16,159 bases of DNA from JAGLTN01 sp023135255 (GTDB lineage: Bacteria > Planctomycetota > Phycisphaerae > Sedimentisphaerales > Anaerobacaceae), in NCBI GenBank assembly GCA_030639495.1, contig DAOWCP010000055.1:1-16159 (forward strand). Reading direction: 5' to 3'. Under the pieces are notes generated by a model that saw only the letters and a list, made by a program, of their open reading frames with translations, searched no databases and was not told the origin of the DNA. The first letter of the stretch is position 1; every line of letters starts with the position of its first letter. Below, piece by piece: positions 1-7,148 of the stretch. The position numbers and the translations under genes are program-made.

Positions 1-1
1 T

Positions 2-313
2 GTAAGTATATGGATTCAATGCCGTCTGCAATGCAATATTGCCCAAAGCCGAACCGCCAATACCCAAAACCACAAAATTCTCACACCCTTTTACATCAGC
101 AGCAATTTTTTTAACCCCGTCGCTGATATCCGTCTTATATGGAAGATTTCTGTAAGGATACACATTTTCTTGTTTTTCTTTATTAAGCTGAGTAATCAAA
201 GGCCTGGTTTTCTCCGCCAGCTCTTCAAGCTGACCTTTAGTTATCCCATGCTCCTGGCCGATTACATCAGCCATAACATTTTTGTAATAAAGCTGTATCT
301 GTGATTCAGCCAT
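2..313 (-). CDS. pgi: Glucose-6-phosphate isomerase, N-terminal fragment (cut by window edge)
   Basis: This would interconvert glucose-6-phosphate and fructose-6-phosphate in the cytosol (glycolysis/gluconeogenesis). Only the first 104 residues are in the window; the gene runs off the left edge. The translation begins MAESQIQLYYKNV and reaches VVLGIGGSALGNIALQTAL near residues 80-98. That stretch is the glycine-rich GIGGSxLG segment of phosphoglucose isomerases, part of the sugar-phosphate-binding SIS fold. The ATG at 313 is supported by an AAGGA-type ribosome binding site about 10 nt upstream. The gene follows the helicase gene in the same direction, but 213 nt separate them and that gap holds a repeat, so it may have its own transcription start. 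Family assignment rests on the motif and the start region; the catalytic residues lie outside the window. Confidence 0.88.
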   Translation of the reverse strand, partial: MAESQIQLYYKNVMADVIGQEHGITKGQLEELAEKTRPLITQLNKEKQENVYPYRNLPYKTDISDGVKKIAADVKGCENFVVLGIGGSALGNIALQTALNPYTY

Positions 314-335
314 AACGACACAATCCTTTCTTTTT

Positions 336-438
336 TATACTGATCCCAATTGAATTTTACCGTTTATCCGCGGATAAATAACTTAAAAATAACAAGCTAC
401 GGATTTATTCGCGGATATTTACTACCCTTAAGGGTATA
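336..438 (-). repeat. Dispersed palindromic intergenic repeat, copy A
   Basis: About 103 bp here match positions 13374-13476 with only seven differences, all of them transitions. The first 25 bp (336-360) also match 4494-4518. On the minus strand the element ends 22 nt before the pgi start codon. It contains a perfect 14-bp palindrome at 364-377 (TTATCCG/CGGATAA), an inverted repeat with arms 367-379 and 403-415 (12 of 13 Watson-Crick pairs plus one G-T), and a second perfect 14-bp palindrome at 423-436 (TACCCTT/AAGGGTA). A weak shared stretch (AAATTATCCAA) continues beyond it. It may be a leader or promoter element, a protein-binding site, or a small non-autonomous mobile repeat; the sequence alone does not decide. 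Confidence 0.8.
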
Positions 439-526
439 TTTCAGAAAATTATCCAAAGCATTACAAATATCTAATTTTACTTATTTTTATCAATTATTAA
501 AGCTGAAATTAATAGAAATGCCAAAA

Positions 527-2716
527 TTAAGGCTCAGTCAGATTTGCGTATTTAAGCATCAGTGACTTAACCTGACCGTTATTAAACCTGACCGTCACAA
601 TGCTGTTTTCACCCATATCCTTAAAGCTCTCAACCCTGCCCAGACCAAATTTCTTATGCCTTACCAGCTGATTTTTAATATAGGCATATTTAGATTTTGA
701 CACCTTTTCAACCTTTGCGAATTCGCTGTAATCATAGCTGTGCCCGGACGAATAGCTTGCCTCAGGCTCAGCAGCAATTGTAGATTCAGCAAAATCAATC
801 CCAAGCTCATACAAAAACTGCGACGGTATACTCCTGAGCATTTGACCACGAATAGTTCTGTATTTCGCATAGCTAATATTGAGATTATCCTTAGCACGGG
901 TAATACCAACGAAAAACAACCTGCGTTCCTCCTCCAGCTCCTCATCATCACCATTACTGCTTCTCTCGTGCGGCAATATCCCCTCTTCAAGCCCGATTAT
1001 AAAAACATTTTTAAACTCCAACCCCTTGGCCGCATGCAAAGTCATCAAAGCAACACGATTATTGCTCGCATCATAAGCATCAGCATCGCTGAAAAGTGAT
1101 ATCTGCTGTAAAAAGTCTATCAGCAAAGCCTCCTCCGCCTGCTCATCAAACTTAGCTGCCGAATTAATAAGCTCATTAACATTCTCAAGGGCATCCTTGT
1201 CACTATCTACGACAAACGACAGTGACTTTTTCAACCCGGACTCCTCAAAAACAATCTCCATCAACTCTGCCACTTTTTTGTTAATAGAGGCCTTAAATTT
1301 TTCTATCATATTAATAAAAACCGATATCTTAGCTTTTGGGCCGTTGGATATCGTAGTGATCTGCGAAACTTTCGTAAGAGCCTGATACAAAGTGATACGA
1401 TTGACCCTTGCATAATCGGCAACACGACCAATCGTCGTCTTGCCAATACCTCTCGTCGGAGTATTGATTATACGCATCAACGACACCTCATCACTCGGAT
1501 TGACGAGTATCTTCAAATAACCGAGCATGTCACGGATTTCTTTCCTGCCGTAAAATTCAACGCCCCGAACGATCTGGTAAGGCAGCTGGTTCTGAATAAA
1601 CGCCTCTTCCAGAACCCTGCTCATCGAATTAACGCGATAAAAAATAGCGATATCACGAAGCTGACAGCCCTTATCAACAAGCTGATTGATCTTCTCGGCA
1701 ACTGCCATCGCCTCCGTTGTCTCATCTTCATAAGCATCAACACAAACCTCTTGCCCTGCATCTCTGGTTGGTATCAACAGCTTGGCTTTTCTTTTGCTGT
1801 TGTTGGCAATAAGCTTATCCGCTATTTTCAAGATATTGGGAGTACTGCGAAAATTCTCCTGCAATTTTATCACTTTCGCCTGGGGCCAATCCTTTTCAAA
1901 AATAAGAATATTTCTGATATCCGCCCCTCGCCAGCGATATATCGACTGATCCGGATCGCCGGTAACACAAATATTGCCGTGCGACAAAGCTATATATTTA
2001 GCGATCTCATATTGAGCACTATTGGTATCCTGATACTCATCCACGAGCAGATATTTAAAACGCTCACTAAGCTGGTCGCGAACTTGCTTGTTGTCCCTCA
2101 GCAGTAAAGCTGTTCTCATCAGCAGATCATCAAAATCCAAAGCATTATTTTCTCCGAGTATCGTCTGATATCGTCGATAGATTTTGGCTAACGACTTCGG
2201 GAAAAAACCAATAGCCTCAGCCTCATAACTATCGACATCTTCCATATTATTTTTCAATGTCGAAATCGCTGAATGCATTCTCGCCGGTGCAAAATTAGAA
2301 CTGTCCAGATCGCAGTCCTTTATCGCCTGCTTAACACAGCGGGCCTGCTCCTTTGAATCATAAATAGAAAAATTGTTTGCAAGCTGAACACTGTCGCTGT
2401 ATTGACGCAGGATTCGCACACACAAAGAGTGAAAAGTACTAATATGCACTGAAGAAGATGCCCCCAAAGCCAACGCTCTTTGACGCATCTCATCCGCAGC
2501 TTTATTAGTAAATGTAATCGCGCAAATATTCCAAGGCCTGACCCCAGCCCTTATAAGTTCTGCGATTCTGTATGTTATAACCCTTGTCTTGCCGCTGCCG
2601 GGCCCTGCTATAATAAGCAAAGGACCATCGACATGACAAACCGCCTGTCTTTGTGAATCTGTTAATTGCTTCAAAAAAGAATCCGTCCTTGGATTTGTTT
2701 CGCAGTTATCCATCAT
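527..2716 (-). CDS. pcrA: UvrD/PcrA-family ATP-dependent DNA helicase (SF1)
   Basis: A 3'-5' superfamily 1 helicase of the UvrD/Rep/PcrA group, acting in the cytoplasm in nucleotide-excision and replication-fork repair. All SF1 motifs are visible: the Q-motif region LTDSQRQAV (18-26), Walker A AGPGSGKT (37-44), motif Ia AITFTNKAADEM (66-77), Walker B VDEYQDTN (225-232), motif III GDPDQSIYRWRGA (253-265), motif IV ENFRST (287-292), motif V TLHAAKGLEF (559-568) and motif VI VGITRA (603-608). The C-terminus (about 683-729, with HKKFGLGRV) resembles the PcrA/UvrD Tudor-like tail that contacts RNA polymerase. The length of 729 aa is normal. The start overlaps the preceding gene by 4 nt (ATGA), implying translational coupling; a second ATG follows immediately. 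UvrD and PcrA cannot be told apart with certainty here. Confidence 0.93.
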   Translation of the reverse strand: MMDNCETNPRTDSFLKQLTDSQRQAVCHVDGPLLIIAGPGSGKTRVITYRIAELIRAGVRPWNICAITFTNKAADEMRQRALALGASSSVHISTFHSLCVRILRQYSDSVQLANNFSIYDSKEQARCVKQAIKDCDLDSSNFAPARMHSAISTLKNNMEDVDSYEAEAIGFFPKSLAKIYRRYQTILGENNALDFDDLLMRTALLLRDNKQVRDQLSERFKYLLVDEYQDTNSAQYEIAKYIALSHGNICVTGDPDQSIYRWRGADIRNILIFEKDWPQAKVIKLQENFRSTPNILKIADKLIANNSKRKAKLLIPTRDAGQEVCVDAYEDETTEAMAVAEKINQLVDKGCQLRDIAIFYRVNSMSRVLEEAFIQNQLPYQIVRGVEFYGRKEIRDMLGYLKILVNPSDEVSLMRIINTPTRGIGKTTIGRVADYARVNRITLYQALTKVSQITTISNGPKAKISVFINMIEKFKASINKKVAELMEIVFEESGLKKSLSFVVDSDKDALENVNELINSAAKFDEQAEEALLIDFLQQISLFSDADAYDASNNRVALMTLHAAKGLEFKNVFIIGLEEGILPHERSSNGDDEELEEERRLFFVGITRAKDNLNISYAKYRTIRGQMLRSIPSQFLYELGIDFAESTIAAEPEASYSSGHSYDYSEFAKVEKVSKSKYAYIKNQLVRHKKFGLGRVESFKDMGENSIVTVRFNNGQVKSLMLKYANLTEP

Positions 2717-4482
2717 TTTTGCTCTTGTGATCTTTTCTGTTGCTGCAAATACCGCATTTGAATTTCCATCATCTGCTCCGCCAGTTTAGGTCTTTCAACG
2801 CGTATTCGTTCAATAAGATTTTCTCTCATTTGAGATGGATATTGCCAGTCATTAAAAAAATCGACCATTGCTGTAAATTTTAATAATTTAAAATCGGGAA
2901 GCTCGATCCTGTTTTCATCTGAAAACTCCCTGCCGTAATAATCATATATCTCTTTTGCAAGACTTTCCCTGTTAGCAGCCTCATTGTCATCATACATTGC
3001 CAGTCTGAAATAACCCTCTCTGAGCATCATATTGATGATCTCTCTGGCACTAATAACATCTATAACTTTAAGCTCTTTCTGGAATCTCCTTTTCGCATAG
3101 ACCTCCAGCGGAACTCTGAATTCATCCAAAGGATAAAGTATCCTCATTTCATTATAGAACTTCCTTGCATAAGCAACATGCCCCGCCTGGTAAAAAGAAA
3201 ATACAGCATTCTTCATCATATTACGATGACCTATTTCAAGTGAATGAAAAGACCCATGCTTCATCTCTTCTTTTTTTCTGTACTTTGCTATCGTAGCCAT
3301 AACAGATTTGTTATAACTTTCAAACATTCGCAAATCAGGTCTGAGAAAAACATTATTTGCCTGTACTAATGGAGAACTTCCATTGGGATCTGACAACTTA
3401 TAAATATATAACGTGCCGTTCCTGAACAAATCCTGCAACGCGTGAGTTACAAGCCTGTCTGTATTAGTTTCATCGACAGTAACATCTTCCTGACCTGCAA
3501 CTTTAATCCCCTGAACTGCCCAGAATATCGCATGAACATCCGCAAGCCTCCAGTCAAGAGGTTGCCTATTGTTAGGATCAATAAGGTCTATGGGGCCATA
3601 CGTCTTATTAAGCTCAACCATCAAAGAAGGCTCAAGTTTCCAGACTTTTCTTAACTGCTGCGCATTCGCAAATACATTAAATCTGTTATAAGCCTGTGTA
3701 TCTTTAGCAAAATCTAAAAACATCACGGCATTAGGATCATATTTCCCCGGCTCATCTCTCAACGCAATATAGTTACTTACAAATTTATCATCGTCAGAAA
3801 AAACCGGATCAGCTTCTTTTAGTCCGTTTATAAAAGAAACATAATTAGGATCAACCAAAACATCATCCATCGTCTTCGGTGCGTTGGCAAGGTCACTATA
3901 GTATTCGTTACTCGCATCACCAAGCAAAGGGCTGATAGAAAGAGCAAGCTGAAGTTTATAATATTTGTGAGCATCGTCAGTAATCCCGCCTATTTTATGA
4001 AAAAATATCCTGCCGAGTTCCTGATAAAGCAATATCTTCTTAGGATTAAGCGGTATCCCCTTGTCCCTCAATATCTCATAACCGTTCTTAACCCAATGCC
4101 ATCTCTGGTCAGGATTCGTAGCGGGTATCGCCACTGAAATATTGTACGCCATGTTCCAGGCTTGAAACTCCCATACCTTCGAAAACCGAGGCTGTAAAAT
4201 CGTTATCCACTCAGCAAGCTGCTTGGCGTCGAAAAACTGCCCCTCACTCTTAAGCCTGTCCGCTCGCATCCACAATACATCAACTACAATCCCCCTGAAA
4301 GCACCCATCGCAACTGTCGCAAACGCCAGCGAAGGTGGTGCATTCTCAAGCGGTTCATTAATTATAAGCTTCATCTCTTTGCGTTTTGAATTAATAAAAT
4401 CAAGCTGCATACCCGCGGTAACAATAAACGATATCGCAAGTATCACGCAAACAAAACGTATTGTGTTATCTGGTAAACGCAT
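2713..4482 (-). CDS. Uncharacterised membrane-anchored helical (TPR-like) protein
   Basis: I recognise no characterised function. The 589-aa product starts with one hydrophobic segment (about residues 8-26, IRFVCVILAISFIVTAG), a likely N-terminal anchor or uncleaved signal, followed by a long soluble region. Residues about 48-110 are rich in Trp and aromatic residues (LWMRADRLKSEGQ, WITILQPRFSKVWEF, AWNMAYNIS) and look like paired TPR-type helices. A second helical region near the C-terminus ends in a glutamine/lysine-rich tail. I recall similar sequences in planctomycetes and relatives next to ABC-2 transporter genes, but could not check this. It follows the permease after 53 nt and overlaps the helicase by 4 nt. 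The start has no obvious Shine-Dalgarno and lies 11 nt from a partial copy of the dispersed repeat. A transporter-associated accessory role is inference only. Confidence 0.75.
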   Translation of the reverse strand: MRLPDNTIRFVCVILAISFIVTAGMQLDFINSKRKEMKLIINEPLENAPPSLAFATVAMGAFRGIVVDVLWMRADRLKSEGQFFDAKQLAEWITILQPRFSKVWEFQAWNMAYNISVAIPATNPDQRWHWVKNGYEILRDKGIPLNPKKILLYQELGRIFFHKIGGITDDAHKYYKLQLALSISPLLGDASNEYYSDLANAPKTMDDVLVDPNYVSFINGLKEADPVFSDDDKFVSNYIALRDEPGKYDPNAVMFLDFAKDTQAYNRFNVFANAQQLRKVWKLEPSLMVELNKTYGPIDLIDPNNRQPLDWRLADVHAIFWAVQGIKVAGQEDVTVDETNTDRLVTHALQDLFRNGTLYIYKLSDPNGSSPLVQANNVFLRPDLRMFESYNKSVMATIAKYRKKEEMKHGSFHSLEIGHRNMMKNAVFSFYQAGHVAYARKFYNEMRILYPLDEFRVPLEVYAKRRFQKELKVIDVISAREIINMMLREGYFRLAMYDDNEAANRESLAKEIYDYYGREFSDENRIELPDFKLLKFTAMVDFFNDWQYPSQMRENLIERIRVERPKLAEQMMEIQMRYLQQQKRSQEQK

Positions 4483-4493
4483 AATGAACTAAA

Positions 4494-4518
4494 TATACTG
4501 ATCCTAATCGAATTTTAC
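4494..4518 (-). repeat. Dispersed repeat, copy B (25-bp leader-proximal part only)
   Basis: These 25 bp match the gene-proximal end of copies A (336-360) and C (13374-13398), differing from A at two positions, both transitions. The palindromic part of the longer copies is missing; sequence after 4518 is unrelated. As in the other copies, on the minus strand the element ends with ATCAGTATA just upstream of a start codon, here 11 nt from the 589-aa gene. It could be a truncated copy, or it could show that this short block is the functional unit. Confidence 0.65.
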
Positions 4519-4535
4519 TTTCGGCCATGTTAAAA

Positions 4536-5903
4536 TTATACAATTATCCTGGCAATCTCCCGGCTGCCGAATACTAACAACGCAATAGACAAAAGCACAA
4601 GAGACTTTATGCAAACCATGACCGAAGCTACCTTAGCCAACTCAAACCAGCTCAATATTTTCGCCGGTACGATAAAAGACGCAGGTTCCATCTTATCAAA
4701 CTGAGGCATAAACTGTATCAATGGTTTCAAAATATACTGATAAAACCCAATTACACTTTCACCGAGATAACCAAATGATTCTATAATGAACTGACTTATA
4801 CTGCCCGTAAAAAACACAACAATACAAACAAGTATCGCTACAGGCATAGACAAAAAAGTAGAAGCCAAAAGTCCCGTTACTGCCAAAAATATTATCCTTA
4901 CCTCTATGAGCAATGCAACTCTTATAAAATTAGCAAAAAAACTGTCCGCCTTATACAATATCTCCATACCGTCTTTAGGTGAGAACATTACCACCGTATT
5001 ATTCAATGGCAGATTAAAAAACGCAACTGCAAGATAACCATCTTCTGCAACAGCATCTGCCGGTATCTTGATCTCATGAGCTGTACCAATAGAATTCTTC
5101 TGTCTTAAATTATAAACCTCGGTATCAATTTCTTTAACTGGTTTACGATTATCTCCGATCATCCATCCGCCGAATATCTGGTTGTCCGCAGGTGTTACTG
5201 AGACATCATATTTAAACTTTATAAATATATCCTCACTGCCAACAGTCGGCTTAACATTATAAAATTCCCATAATATCTGGCTGCCCACAGAAGCTGACCT
5301 TTTTTCAAGTTTTTTCTGTCGGCGAAGCTGAGCTATTATCTGCTGCTTAGAATCATTTTTAAATACCTCTTCCAGCATACCACTCTTCGCAAGCTTTTCA
5401 TATTCCCGCTCAACTTCTTTCGTCACATCCTGCTGCCTGGGCTTTACCGATGCTCTTGCGGTATAAAATTCATCTTTGGCCTTAACTATTTCCTGCTCAC
5501 TCGAATTCAAAAACTTCGGCATATAAACAGCTATCGAATATATCAAACATGAAAAAAACACTAATATTACACTGCTCAAAAGCACTACCCCAACCAGCTT
5601 GCCCGCAATAAGCTGAGATCTTTTTATAGGCTTGGTAATAACAGTGTATATCTGTTTGTTCTTTATGTCACTGGTAAGCGTGTAAATAGAAGCAATTATC
5701 GTTAAAAGGCATAAAAGCAGACTTGTCAGCGAAAGTCCATAACTGACAAAACTCTGGAGCCTGCCCTTCAATGTACCATCACCTGTCATCCCGAACCCCA
5801 TAACAGGCAGCAACACAAACAGAATGACAATAAAAGCTGTTGCTATTTTCAGCCGCAATATCTGCCTTATTGTATTTACAGCAACCGCCCAGATCCTACC
5901 CAT
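4536..5903 (-). CDS. ABC-2 family transporter permease with large soluble domain
   Basis: Membrane subunit of the ABC exporter whose ATPase is encoded just upstream. The 455-aa product has TM segments near 19-38, 57-76 and 103-126, a long hydrophilic domain (about 131-320), and a hydrophobic C-terminal part with several further TM segments. The motif YTVITKPIKRSQLIAGKLVG between TM2 and TM3 matches the conserved cytoplasmic coupling segment of ABC-2 permeases. I chose the ATG at 5903 over an upstream ATG at 5924. A GGAGG sits 9 nt before 5903, and this start overlaps the ATPase stop by only 8 nt (ATGGGTAG); the longer form would overlap by 29 nt with no clear ribosome binding site. The substrate is unknown. 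The soluble domain includes a charged helical stretch followed by a probably beta-rich part. Confidence 0.85.
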   Translation of the reverse strand: MGRIWAVAVNTIRQILRLKIATAFIVILFVLLPVMGFGMTGDGTLKGRLQSFVSYGLSLTSLLLCLLTIIASIYTLTSDIKNKQIYTVITKPIKRSQLIAGKLVGVVLLSSVILVFFSCLIYSIAVYMPKFLNSSEQEIVKAKDEFYTARASVKPRQQDVTKEVEREYEKLAKSGMLEEVFKNDSKQQIIAQLRRQKKLEKRSASVGSQILWEFYNVKPTVGSEDIFIKFKYDVSVTPADNQIFGGWMIGDNRKPVKEIDTEVYNLRQKNSIGTAHEIKIPADAVAEDGYLAVAFFNLPLNNTVVMFSPKDGMEILYKADSFFANFIRVALLIEVRIIFLAVTGLLASTFLSMPVAILVCIVVFFTGSISQFIIESFGYLGESVIGFYQYILKPLIQFMPQFDKMEPASFIVPAKILSWFELAKVASVMVCIKSLVLLSIALLVFGSREIARIIV

Positions 5904-7119
5904 CTGCCTGGTCCTCCGAAACATCCGTTTTCTTCGGAATTTCTGTCTCGACAGGACGCTTCTTTCCTACAAGCTCATCAAGTATATCATCATCGACTGC
6001 CCCAGGCACTTCTGTAGGCTCAACAGTATCTGTTTTTATCACAGCCGTTGGCTTGACTGGCTCAGAAGTTTGAGTCAAAGCACTAAGCAAATCTTTATCT
6101 GGTTCAACAATCTCAATAGGTTCTGCTTTTCGGGTCTCAATCTTTTTACCAATTGTTTCCTCTCCAACAGACTCCGAGACCAGCTTATCCAGAATCCCTT
6201 TGCTGGTATCACCAGAAGTAAGAAAATTTCCTATATTTGTCGTGCTGACCGCCCCACTGGTAAACTTTGATTGCTTTTGAGCATCCGCCACAGTCCTGAT
6301 AAAGAACGATTCAAGCTTATCCATCGGAGAAACAATATCACAGTCTGCACCCTCAGCCTCGATAATATTTCTGATCTTCGCCAATGCTTCATCACTTATC
6401 GAATTGCTTGTAGTGATCTGTTTTTTATCAGTATGTTTAAGCAGCTCCTCAACTTTACCCATAGCCTGTATTTTACCGCCGTAAAGGATCGATATCCTGT
6501 CACAGACATCTTCCACATCTGCAAGGAGATGGCTGCACAAAATTATCGTTTTACCTCTCTTAGCTAACTGAATTATCAAGTCCTTTATCTGCCTGGTACC
6601 TATCGGATCAAGTCCGGTCGTGGGCTCATCAAGAATCAGCAGATCAGGGTCATTGATCAATGCCTGAGCAAGACCTATCCTTCTTGCCATACCCTTCGAG
6701 AACATCCCCACAGGTCTGTTAGCAACAGCTTTCAAACCAACCATATCGAGCAATGCCTCGATCCTGTCTTTTCTGATCTTAGAAGGAAGCTTAAACAGTT
6801 TTGCATAAAAATCGAGAGTCTCTCGTGCATTAAGATACTGATACAGATACGACTCTTCCGGCAAAAATCCTATATGTTCGTTGATCTTCGGGTCTGTGCT
6901 GTCACCACCTAAAACGATCGAATGGCCCTTTGTAGGATAAAGCAAACCAAGCATCATCTTGATAGCAGTTGTCTTACCTGAACCATTCGGGCCAAGCAAA
7001 CCAAATACCTCATTGGTCCTTATTTTCAAATTCAAATTATCAACTGCATTTACTTTTCTCCGCCCCCACCAATCAGAAAAAACCTTAGTAAGTGAAATTG
7101 TCTCAACAGCATATTTCAT
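5896..7119 (-). CDS. ABC-2 type transporter ATP-binding protein with acidic C-terminal tail
   Basis: Cytoplasmic ATPase energising the adjacent permease. In the 407-aa product Walker A is GPNGSGKTT (43-51), the Q-loop region is IGFLPEESYLYQYL with Glu where Gln is usual (about 83-96), the signature is FSKGMARR (140-147), Walker B is LLILDEP (160-166) and the switch histidine is in CSH (about 197). The nucleotide-binding domain ends near residue 220. The remaining ~185 residues include a region of unknown fold and then a Pro/Glu/Thr/Lys-rich, apparently disordered tail (about 320-407), much longer than in standard ABC-2 ATPases. The ATG at 7119 has an AGG-type ribosome binding site 8 nt upstream; a TTG extension to 7146 exists but is less likely. 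It lies 29 nt after the P-type ATPase gene and overlaps the permease by 8 nt. Confidence 0.9.
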   Translation of the reverse strand: MKYAVETISLTKVFSDWWGRRKVNAVDNLNLKIRTNEVFGLLGPNGSGKTTAIKMMLGLLYPTKGHSIVLGGDSTDPKINEHIGFLPEESYLYQYLNARETLDFYAKLFKLPSKIRKDRIEALLDMVGLKAVANRPVGMFSKGMARRIGLAQALINDPDLLILDEPTTGLDPIGTRQIKDLIIQLAKRGKTIILCSHLLADVEDVCDRISILYGGKIQAMGKVEELLKHTDKKQITTSNSISDEALAKIRNIIEAEGADCDIVSPMDKLESFFIRTVADAQKQSKFTSGAVSTTNIGNFLTSGDTSKGILDKLVSESVGEETIGKKIETRKAEPIEIVEPDKDLLSALTQTSEPVKPTAVIKTDTVEPTEVPGAVDDDILDELVGKKRPVETEIPKKTDVSEDQADG

Positions 7120-7148
7120 ACGAAAAACCTGCTTTAAAAAAATCAATT

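Noticed and set aside
350..565. 71-codon plus-strand open frame in the pgi/helicase gap
   Set aside because: Its first part is the dispersed repeat and its end overlaps the helicase gene; no ribosome binding site, and copy C of the repeat does not keep a comparable frame.
5824..6270. 148-codon plus-strand open frame over the ABC ATPase tail and permease start
   Set aside because: Antisense to two well-supported genes; its composition (Cys, Arg, Ser, Leu rich) is non-protein-like.
7120..7146. TTG-initiated N-terminal extension of the ABC ATPase
   Set aside because: The ATG at 7119 has a better ribosome binding site and gives the usual start of the nucleotide-binding domain.
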